Both the position numbers and the translations under genes were made by a program. This document shows, piece after piece, positions 55,026-64,000 of a stretch of DNA of 64,000 bases. The DNA comes from Kuschelorhynchus macadamiae (taxonomy: Eukaryota > Arthropoda > Insecta > Coleoptera > Curculionidae), in the NCBI GenBank assembly GCA_030620095.1, contig JAUTXW010000349.1, positions 248,001-312,000 of the forward strand, written 5' to 3'. Position 1 is the first letter of the stretch; every line of letters starts with the position of its first letter. The notes below the pieces were generated by a model, which did not search any database, had not been told where the DNA came from, and worked only from the letters and a program-made list of their open reading frames with translations.

Positions 55026-58020
55026 ACAATTGGCTTAAACAAGTTTCTGAATTTCATAAAATGAGTTTTAATAGTAATGAAATTTTCCGGTGTTTGTTAA
55101 GAAGAGTCAAGATAATAGACCTTACATGTCAGTAAAACTTTTTGATCAGAATATAACAGTTCTATTAGACTCTGGTGCCAATTCTTCTATTATAGGTTCT
55201 GAAGGCATGGAAATTTTAAAGAAACTGAAAATTAAGATTTATCCACTTAAAAACTACAGTATTTCTACTGCTGATGGCTCACAATAAAATGTTTTTGGTG
55301 TTTCAGACTTACCTATTTTCATTAATGACTGTTGTCAAATAATTAAAGTTCTTGTTGTACCTTCTGTGACACATGCATTTATTTTTGGAATGGATTTTGC
55401 TAAAAGTTTTAAATTAATTTTGGATTTTAAAAATAATAATTGGTATATTCATCAGGATGCTAATAAAGTTAATACTGTAGAAGGGTTACCTAAACGTTTT
55501 CTTTCTTCAAAACTTTGCTCATTGGTTGATTTGTCTCCTCAATAGCAAAAAATATCTCAAAATATTACAGATTCTTGTAAAGAAATTGATAGTACAGATA
55601 GATTAGGTAGAACCAATAAAATTAAATTAACTATAGACACTGGTAATCACAAGCCCTTTAAAAAGAAACCTTTTTTACTTTCTCCCTATATGCAAGAAAT
55701 TTTAAATAAAGAATTAGATTTTATGATTAAATTGGGTGTTGTCGAAGAATCACAAAGTCCTTGGTCTTTCCCTACTTTGCTTGTTAAAAAATCAAATGGA
55801 GAGTATAGATTTTGCTATGATGGACGTTTTTTAAATAATTTGCGGAATGCTAAATTTATATATTCTATCGACCTTAGAAAAACTTTTTGACAGATACCTT
55901 TAGATGATGCTTCTAAAGAGAAAACAGCCTTTTCTATTATTGGTCGAGGCAAAGTTCAATTTACAGTAGTGCCTTTTTCAACAAAGACTTGTTAATTCTA
56001 TTTTTGGTCCCAAGTATGAACCATATATATTGTCCTATTTGGATGACATTTTACTATGTTCCCCTACCTTTGATATATTGAGCTGCTTAACACAGCAAAA
56101 AATCTTCTGAAGGATGCTGGTTTAACTGTTAATTTGGAAAAATGTCAGTTCTTTAAAACATCTCTAAAATACCTTGGTTATATTATTGGAAATAATTCTC
56201 TTGCTACTGATCCATCAAAAGTTGAATCAATGACTAACTATCCTCGTCCTCGTAACTCTACAGAAGTAAAACGGTTCATAGGACTGTGTTCTTGGTACCG
56301 TAGATTCATTAAAGATTTTTCCTCTCTTGTCAGTCCTATAAATGTTCTTTTTAAAGATAAAAAGAAAAGAGAACCAATTAACTGGAATGATGAAGCAGAA
56401 GCTGCGTTTTTGTCTATTAAGTAAATATTACTACCTGTGTTAGCCCAGCCTGATTTTACACAAAAGTTTTTTGTTCAGTCTGATTCCTCAGATGTTAGAC
56501 TGGTGGCATGCTGACTCAGTTTATCGATGGTGAAGAGAGGGTAATTGCTTATGCCAGCCGCGCATTATCTAGAGCTGAGAAAAACTAGTCAGTGACTGAA
56601 CGTGAATGTTTGGCAGTTATATTCTGCAAAATTTAGATCTTGGATTGAAGGTACTCGTTTGACAGTCATCACTGATCATCTTAGTCTCTTTTGGCTCAAC
56701 AATCTAAAAACTCCCTCGGGGAAACTTAGTCGCTGGTTGCTTAGATTAAGACAATACACATTTAATTTGCAGCATAGAAAAGGTTGAATGCATTTAGTCC
56801 CAGATGCTTTAAGTCGTATACCTTACTCTGATATGGATGATCAGAATGTTCCTAGTTCTTCGAATTCTCAAAGTATACCTCTTGAAGTTTCTGTAATATC
56901 TATCGATACAGATTCTCTTGACCCTTGGTATGTTTCACACCGTGATAATATTATTAAAAATCCTGAAAAATATCCTCAATGGCGTGTTAACAATGGATCA
57001 ATTCAGAAATTTATTTCTAGTAACAGCTCTTATACTTTTAACAAACAGGAATGGACAACTGTAGTACCCAAATCTCAAAGGAATAAAGTTATTGAGTCCT
57101 GTCATACACCTCCAACTAGTGGTCATTTTGGTTTTCGAAAAACATTGTTTCGAGTGCAGGAAATGTTCTTCTGGCCTCGTATGCGTTTAGATATTTTAAA
57201 ATTTATTCACAGATGTTTACTCTGTGGTGCGCAGAAACACTCAAACTTACCCAAAATTGGCACCATGGAAAAAGAAAAAGTTGTCAATTCACCTGGACAA
57301 ATTATTTCTTTAGATTTTGTTGGTCCCCGTTCGAAGAAAGGTAATACATGGCTTCTTGTAGTGTTCGATTGGTTTTCAAAATATACTTTTATCTTCTTTA
57401 AAACATTCCAAGTCATCTTTAGTTGTAGATCGTTTAGAAAATGATATTTTTCTTGTCTTTGGATTTCCACAAATCTTTATTTGTGACAATGTTTCAAATT
57501 TCTCTAGTCATAACCTTCGAGAGTTGTGTGAAAAATATAAAGTCACACCTTTTTATTTAATATTTGGCCGACACATTTCTTTCACAGATCAATCAATGGA
57601 AATTTTACCTGTAGATAGAACATCTTATGCCGAAAATTTGTTTTAGAGTTTCGTAACCTGTTCGTTGATATTTGTCAGAAATTACATTCTGCATATGAAA
57701 GGAATTCAAAATCCTATAATCTTCGTAAAAGAGATGTAACGTTTAATGTTGGTGGTACAAAGTATGGCGACCAAATAAATCTTTGTTTGTTGCAGCGGAC
57801 AAGTTTGCAGCTAAACTCAGTCCCAAACATATTTTTCCTATAGTTTCTAAAAAATTGTCTCCTTTGGTTTATGAGCTTAAAAATATTGATGGTTCCAAAG
57901 CTGGAAAATGGCATGTTAAAGACCTTTTACCTTTTTCTGCAGATTCTGTTGACGATCAGGACTCTGTTTCTTCTTGATATATATCTTTTATAATATTTTT
58001 CTCTTTATTCTTGCTGTTGA
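55026..58020 (+). pseudogene. Gypsy pol, tandem unit 2
   Basis: Same 2995-bp segment, almost identical to unit 1 and sharing every disabling lesion. Noted differences from unit 1: GTCAAGATAA for GTCGAGATAA (about 55107), TTCATAAAATG for TTTATAAAATG (about 55056) and AATTTTGGATT for AATTATGGATT. The junction reads GTTGAACAATTGGCTTAAAC. Confidence 0.9.
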
Positions 58021-59020
58021 ACAATTGGCTTAAACAAGTTTCTGAATTTCATAAAATGAGTTTTAATAGTAATGAAATTTTCCGGTGTTTGTTAAGAAGA
58101 GTCAAGATAATAGACCTTACATGTCAGTAAAACTTTTTGATCAGAATATAACAGTTCTATTAGACTCTGGTGCCAATTCTTCTATTATAGGTTCTGAAGG
58201 CATGGAAATTTTAAAGAAACTGAAAATTAAGATTTATCCACTTAAAAACTACAGTATTTCTACTGCTGATGGCTCACAATAAAATGTTTTTGGTGTTTCA
58301 GACTTACCTATTTTCATTAATGACTGTTGTCAAATAATTAAAGTTCTTGTTGTACCTTCTGTGACACATGCATTTATTTTTGGAATGGATTTTGCTAAAA
58401 GTTTTAAATTAATTTTGGATTTTAAAAATAATAATTGGTATATTCATCAGGATGCTAATAAAGTTAATACTGTAGAAGGGTTACCTAAACGTTTTCTTTC
58501 TTCAAAACTTTGCTCATTGGTTGATTTGTCTCCTCAATAGCAAAAAATATCTCAAAATATTACAGATTCTTGTAAAGAAATTGATAGTACAGATAGATTA
58601 GGTAGAACCAATAAAATTAAATTAACTATAGACACTGGTAATCACAAGCCCTTTAAAAAGAAACCTTTTTTACTTTCTCCCTATATGCAAGACATTTTAA
58701 ATAAAGAATTAGATTTTATGATTAAATTGGGTGTTGTCGAAGAATCACAAAGTCCTTGGTCTTTCCCTACTTTGCTTGTTAAAAAATCAAATGGAGAGTA
58801 TAGATTTTGCTATGATGGACGTTTTTTAAATAATTTGCGGAATGGTAAATTTATATATTCTATCGACCTTAGAAAAACTTTTTGACAGATATCTTTAGAT
58901 GATGCTTCTAAAGAGAAAACAGCCTTTTCTATTATTGGTCGAGGCAAAGTTCAATTTACAGTAGTTCCTTCTGGAAAATGGCATCTTTTATAATATTTTT
59001 CTCTTTATTCTTGCTGTTGA
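58021..59020 (+). pseudogene. Gypsy pol, tandem unit 3 with a 1995-bp deletion
   Basis: Follows unit 2 base for base through protease and early RT (to about 58970), then joins CTGGAAAATGGCAT from the far 3' part and CTTTTATAAT from the unit end, losing 1995 bp in two breaks. It shares the unit-2 variants at the 5' end and adds private ones (CAAGACATTT; AATGGTAAAT; ATATCTTTAG). The unit ends GTTGAACAATTATATCC, the original 3' flank. Confidence 0.9.
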
Positions 59021-59026
59021 ACAATT

Positions 59027-61260
59027 ATATCCTTACTGTTTCCTATGGTTTCTATTATTAGTCTAGCAAAAAAAAATATTTCTTACATTTCCAATGTTAA
59101 CTTAAAGATATCTCAAACTGGATTTCTCTTATCTATTGTTACTCAGCTTCGATAGCAGTTTAACATTTATCTTATCTTCGCAAAATGACTTGTGTTGAAA
59201 TTACCTTCTCAATTTGCTAAATCAGTTTATTTATTTTGCATACCTTACCTTACTGATATTGTTACTTAACTTACCTTTTGATTTGTATCCATTGTGATAA
59301 ATCAATTCCAATTATCTAAGGATATTTCGCCTTACCTTTGTTATATTTAGATATATTTGCATTATTTGTACATATTTTTTGTGAGGGTTGAATCCCCTCA
59401 TTGAGAAGTTCTCTTATGTGACTTTGTCACACGTATCTGTTTATTGCAACAGGCTGTTCTAAAGCATACTAAGTATTGCTTATAACGCATCATATAAATA
59501 ATATTTATATAACTTTTTACACATCTAAGGATTAACACTGTTATACCACAATAGGATCTTCTTTTTGATTTTTGACTTCAGTTGTCATTCATCCTTGTAT
59601 AAAAACTATTATTAATAGTTCTTGCACTTCTTTAGACCTTACATTGGTCTAACTAAATATCACTATGTTAATGTGATATATGTACAGCTTAGATACTAGT
59701 TTCTTTCTCTTGTTTTGATCTAATTCAGTTAGTTCTGATACTTTCTAATTTAAGTTCATGCCTTGCATGTAGTGCATTATGTGCACTTTTGTTTTGTCAA
59801 TTTTTGTAGACTTACTCAACTATGACCTTCCCAATTTAGACTTTTAACCAAATTACGACATACATATGACATCCCTTGCGGACGAATGATACACGTTAGA
59901 TATCAAAGCTAAAAGCATTGACAAAACTATGTTTTGGTTAACATTTATTATTAATGAAATTTTTGTTAATATTTAAAATTGAACTGGATTTTTTATTTTT
60001 TTATATAGCTTATTACAACTTATTGCTTATAAAAAATGTAAAGTCTACTGAGTAGTCTTTAATTTTTTTTCTTTTGGAGAGAGGCAATGTAGCATTTTAA
60101 TTTTAAAACTCTACAGTTTTGTTTATATACGATCATTTCTGGTAAGAAATTAAATCACTCATTTTAATTTGCACTCGTTTTTGTTTTATTTTTCTATTTT
60201 TCACAACCCTGGGGCTGCTTGGTTGTAATATATAGTTTTTTTGAACACACCTGCCAATCGATTAAGCGTCTTTATTTTGACATATTCTTACAACGTTGTC
60301 AGTTCTCACTTCCATCTTGAGAATTTCATGATTTGTCATTAGGCGATTTCTTAATCGTGCACATTTTCGAAGCGGTGTCGTTTCTCCCCGATTCAGTCAG
60401 CTGTTAGGCGATTCGATGAAGAAGAGGTCAAGGGCCATTATGTAAAATCGGTCACTTTCCTTTGGCATCTCGTGCTCGAAAGCCAAAAGATGTCTTCCTA
60501 ATTTCTTTTTTTTTGCCTGGTGCGGCATGTTGCACCATATTATTTAGTTAAGACTGCTATGTTTCATTTCTTTACCTTTTTGGATAAAAGGATGCCAATG
60601 TCTGGCGGATTGTGTTTATTCCCTTAAATTAAGGTAACCGATTTTTTTGTAAAATCTTTTAAGGCCTTATTTTCATTCTTGATATTCTTTACAGGGTCCA
60701 ACGTCCACCCTCCAACGTACACCCTACAATCTCCACACTTCTTCCTTCAGCAACATTATAAGTCTTTTTGGTATTTTTACCATATTTGTATGAAAATGCA
60801 GAGGTAACATAACCTTTTTTGTCCATTTTCCACATGTTCTTATGGAAGAGTGGACACGTGCACTGGGTTGCTGTGCTGAGATGAGCTAACTCATACCTCT
60901 ACAGATCAACACCCACTGCTTTTGGAATTAGAGCCAGTTTTTTTTTCCATTTTATTTATAATGAGTGTGAATATATTTATATATTTTATTTTAGTATAAC
61001 CTCATGAATTTTAAGCCCTTCAAGCAAATTTCATGGCTTACTTGGTTTATTATACCTAAGACAATATCAATATATACCTATATACTTTTATCTATTTAAA
61101 TTCATATACCTACATAGTGATTAGTGTTGTAAAACCTAATCTGATAATTTTGGTTCGAACAATACATAGGCTTATCGGTTAGATAAAGCACATTTCTTGC
61201 ATATTCATATGCGCATAATTTCTTGATCGGTATTTGAATTATTTAATCGGGTATCAGGTT
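59027..61260 (+). other. AT-rich flank after the Gypsy element, no gene recognised
   Basis: No coding frame or element end stands out in 2.2 kb. GGAGAGAGGCAATGTAGC at about 60077 resembles a polypurine tract followed by an LTR start, but no copy of that LTR was found upstream of the PBS. Confidence 0.4.
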
Positions 61261-61261
61261 A

Positions 61262-61650
61262 ATGATAAAGTTTCAGATGAAAGATAAAGGATGTTTACAA
61301 TATTTTCTTGGACTAGAAATAGACTATGATAGGCAAAAAGGTATTTTAAAGATTTGTCAAGAAAAGTACATTAAAAATATTTTAAAAAGATTTAATACGG
61401 AAAATTGTAATGGATGTTCGACAATAATAGAAAAAGACCTTAAAATTGAACATTGTAATGAAACAAATAAAACAAAACCATTTAGAGAGCTAGTCGGTTG
61501 TTTAATGTACCTAATGTTAGGTACTAGATTAGATATATGTTTTGCTGTAAACTACCATAGTAGATTCCAAGATAAAACGACAGATGAAGCGTGTAACCAT
61601 TTGAAAAGAATTTTAAGATATTTAAAATCAACAAGCACTATAGGATTAGA
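61262..61650 (+). pseudogene. Copia-class RT fragment, truncated by the P-type element
   Basis: KFQMKDKGCLQYFLGLEIDY, QEKYIKNILKRFN, FRELVGCLMYLMLGTRLDIC and HLKRILRYLKSTSTIGL match the C-terminal part of Copia (RVT_2) reverse transcriptase and its connection to RNase H. The frame is open for 130 codons. Similarity ends near 61650, where the sequence changes to CACAGCCTCACTTTACTTG, the likely left end of the next element. The 5' part of the Copia element is not visible. Confidence 0.82.
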
Positions 61651-64000
61651 CACAGCCTCACTTTACTTGAGAAAGCCGTGAACAAGGAAATCTGGCAACA
61701 TGTATTCAGATCGACGGATACACGTTTAGCATGCGTTTAGCCATATGATTTACGTTTATTGACCTGTTGTTGTGTTGTGTTTTCGCGAATAAATCGGCTG
61801 TTTTGAAATTAAATACCGTTTAGTTAAAGATTAAAGTTGTTAAAAGTGTTACTGTGTGAGATTTTTAAGTGACCGGGACAATTTTTTCCGTAGACATTAC
61901 GTAAAAACAGAAATATTCGTGGATGAAAAATCGGCGGTGCCGGTGGTGAGGTTATGTTTTCTTAAAGTAAATAGCGGCAAATGAACTTGAAATTTTGTGG
62001 TGCCTTTTAAAACATAATCTAATCTTTTGAAAGTTATTGTTAGTGTGTTAATCCTTTGTGTGTTTTAATCAAAAATTACTATGCCAAGTCCTTGTTGTGT
62101 GCCTGGGTGCAAATCTAATTATAAAACTTCTCTTGATGCCGGAGAACCAGCAGAATCTGTTTTTACCTTTCCAAAGGACAAAAACCTTGAAGCCCAATGG
62201 CTTAGGAATATTCCTAGGGAGGAATGGTCACCCTCAAAATATTCTGTGGTTTGTGCTAAGCATTTTGTGGAAAGTGACATTATTAGGCAGGAGGATTATC
62301 GCTTGCCAGATGGATCAAAGCAAAAGGTACCTACTAAAACTAGACTAAAGTTAAATGCAGTGCCTACTATTTTTCCTAATTTACCAAATTACTTATCAAA
62401 AACAGTCCCTGTTCCCCGAAAAAGTCCTGCTGAAAGAACTAAAGAAATGCTAGATCGAAGCGAACAATTAAATAAAGATTTTGAACATTCTGACCTAATT
62501 ATAAACTTTGACGATTTGACTACAAATTTTACAAATAGGATTATTTTAAATAAATCTTGGAACATTAAGATTGTAAATGACTCTAAAATTTTCTTTTATA
62601 CTTTAGATTTTTCGTTGGAAGATTCACAAATAAACTGTGTAAATATTGGTAATCAGATTTCAGTAGGTTCGGACCTGCAAATCAGTGTTTTCTTAAATAA
62701 TAATGAACTTTCTTTTAATGACCTAAAATGGATTTTACCAATAGATATGAAATTAACTAGGTGGTCTCAACTGGAAAATTTACTTTCTCGTTATAAAAAT
62801 AAAGGTTCAGACTCGGGTTCAGAAAGGATGAATAATTCTCAAAATTACCTAACATATCTTGAAAAGGGGATTAAAGAACTAAAAAAATCATTGATTTGTC
62901 TTTCATCTGAACACGAGTCTGGACATTATGAGTCCGATGAATATGATGATATTTATCGCATATTGGCACTTTTGGTTGATCAATTAAACTTGTTGGTTTT
63001 AAAAAAGAAACGCTACTCAAGTGAAACAATAATAATGTCATTTATGTTATATACTATCTCTCCTTGCTCCTATGATTTGATGAGAGGGTACATAAATCTA
63101 CCAACTAAACGTTATCTTCAATATCTCTCATCGAATTTGGATGTATCGCCCAATACACATTCTAATAACACTATAGATTGTGACAAAAGTACCACAAATT
63201 ACCTAAATATTGTATCATCCTCTTTAAAGCCAAATGAAAAAATTGTAAATCTATTAATTGATGAAATTTATATATCTAAAAGGTTGGATTACAGGGGAAA
63301 AAATCTTATAGGTGTAGCTTCGAATGACAGTTCTTTGGCTACTACCGTTCTAGCATTTATGATAGTTTCTGCTTTTGGAAACTTTTCTGAAATAGTCAAG
63401 CTACTACCAGTTCACAACATAAAGGGTAACGAAATGGTCCCTATTACAAAAAATGTAATTTCATTAATTCAAAAAAATGGGTTTCAAGTACTTGATATCA
63501 TAACTGACAACCACAGAATTAACCGATCCATGTTTTCTAATCTAACAAGCAAAAATTTAACTACTTTTTTCCCCAACCCTGATATACCAGAAAGTAAAAT
63601 ATTTACTAGCTTTGATTTTGTGCATTTATTTAAAAACATAATTAATAACTGGCGAAACTTAAAAAACGTAGACAAAACCTTTGTTTATACAGATTTTGTC
63701 AATTTTGATGTGATCAGGTATGCAAAATATAATGATATTAAGTGTATATATGAGCAGGAGAAAGACCTCGTTGTAAAAAAAGCTTTTAAACTTAACCATA
63801 AAACAGTTTATCCCAACAATTTTGAGCGTCAAAAGGTTTTTATTGCGGATAATGTATGTCATTTTTCAACAATCGCAGCTTTAAATGACTTTGGTTTTAA
63901 AGACACAGCATCTTTTCTTGAAATTATCAGACATTGGTGGGATATTGTCAGCAATACCAGTGTTTTAAGGGGTAAAATAAAAAGAAACGAGTATAGCGAT
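61650..64000 (+). mobile_element. P-element-type transposon, left part, runs off the window
   Basis: Begins where Copia similarity stops (about 61650) and contains a THAP transposase reading rightwards. The 430-bp leader is non-coding. The right end is outside the window, so terminal repeats and the expected 8-bp target duplication cannot be checked. Confidence 0.72.
62081..64000 (+). CDS. THAP-domain P-element transposase (THAP9-like), open to window end
   Basis: From ATG 62081 (ACTATGCC) the frame has no stop through base 64000 (640 codons). The THAP zinc finger comes first: Cys6 (or Cys5), Cys10, Cys58, His61 (C2CH), with conserved Trp (QWLRNI), FTFPKD and AVPTIFP after it. The middle (residues 120-300) is variable. 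The RNase H-like catalytic part follows: LIDEIYISKRLDYRGK with Asp394, IITDNHRINRSMFSN with Asp476, then TSFDFVHLFKNIINNW, the usual P-family (DPPHLLK)-like block. The catalytic Glu would lie beyond the window. A stop-delimited search misses this frame because it runs off the edge. It appears intact so far as visible. Confidence 0.88.
   Translation, partial: MPSPCCVPGCKSNYKTSLDAGEPAESVFTFPKDKNLEAQWLRNIPREEWSPSKYSVVCAKHFVESDIIRQEDYRLPDGSKQKVPTKTRLKLNAVPTIFPNLPNYLSKTVPVPRKSPAERTKEMLDRSEQLNKDFEHSDLIINFDDLTTNFTNRIILNKSWNIKIVNDSKIFFYTLDFSLEDSQINCVNIGNQISVGSDLQISVFLNNNELSFNDLKWILPIDMKLTRWSQLENLLSRYKNKGSDSGSERMNNSQNYLTYLEKGIKELKKSLICLSSEHESGHYESDEYDDIYRILALLVDQLNLLVLKKKRYSSETIIMSFMLYTISPCSYDLMRGYINLPTKRYLQYLSSNLDVSPNTHSNNTIDCDKSTTNYLNIVSSSLKPNEKIVNLLIDEIYISKRLDYRGKNLIGVASNDSSLATTVLAFMIVSAFGNFSEIVKLLPVHNIKGNEMVPITKNVISLIQKNGFQVLDIITDNHRINRSMFSNLTSKNLTTFFPNPDIPESKIFTSFDFVHLFKNIINNWRNLKNVDKTFVYTDFVNFDVIRYAKYNDIKCIYEQEKDLVVKKAFKLNHKTVYPNNFERQKVFIADNVCHFSTIAALNDFGFKDTASFLEIIRHWWDIVSNTSVLRGKIKRNEYSD

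Larger units (their letters stand above)
49865..59026 (+). mobile_element. Gypsy-class LTR retrotransposon with tandemly repeated pol
   Basis: Order: primer-binding site, leader, gag with zinc knuckles, protease, RT, RNase H, integrase. This order (integrase last) is the Gypsy arrangement. The pol segment occurs twice in full and once internally deleted, all in direct orientation with a period of 2995 bp. All parts carry inactivating lesions. The boundaries are the PBS and the last pol-like base; true LTR ends are unknown. Confidence 0.8.

Noticed and set aside
59027..61260. 3' LTR of the Gypsy element starting near 60090
   Set aside because: A polypurine-like tract precedes TGTAGC, but no matching sequence exists before the PBS, so the LTR pair cannot be supported.

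Overview
The window is AT-rich eukaryotic DNA from an insect with a large, transposon-packed genome. A chrysomelid-type beetle would fit, but nothing in the sequence fixes the species. It holds one host gene and at least fourteen transposable-element copies, many nested inside one another.

The host gene is carboxypeptidase Q (plasma glutamate carboxypeptidase family) on the + strand. Ten coding exons at 3893-48061 have GT-AG junctions throughout and join into an open 497-codon frame with all metal-site residues present. Exons total about 1.5 kb of a 44 kb span; most of the rest is mobile DNA. Introns 1, 4, 7, 8 and 9 carry recognisable elements.

Layout: 1-3680, a Penelope-like element (PLE-D) split by an intact-looking piggyBac (586-3064). 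Intron 1, a non-LTR reverse transcriptase split by hAT-1 (5235-9112). Intron 2, a hairpin MITE. Intron 4, hAT-2 (13410-17516) containing a pogo element that encodes a PHD finger (13787-16362), then a MITE. Intron 7 (15.9 kb), PLE-A as an outward-facing inverted dimer (about 20.6-31.6 kb), containing PLE-B as a 3.3 kb palindrome, containing a Ginger-type transposon (22090-26874); then a hAT fragment and a mariner-type element with very long inverted repeats (33389-36202) inside a (TA)n array. Intron 8, a decayed reverse transcriptase. Intron 9, PLE-C, a Tigger-like element inside a foldback element, and a Helitron-like element inside a second inverted-repeat element.

Downstream of the gene: a Gypsy-class LTR element (PBS near 49865, gag, then pol repeated in tandem with a 2995-bp period plus a third 1000-bp copy), a Copia fragment (61262-61650), and at the right edge a P-element-type THAP transposase whose frame stays open for 640 codons to the window end.

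The elements do not form a pathway. The window is a record of successive insertions, several datable relative to one another by target-site duplications or by an uninterrupted partner arm. The most notable observations are hammerhead-ribozyme-like cores in two PLE families, (TA)n arrays at PLE 3' ends, the mirror-image iteron clusters of the PHD-pogo element, the pol triplication, and two transposases (piggyBac, P/THAP) with no visible disabling lesion.
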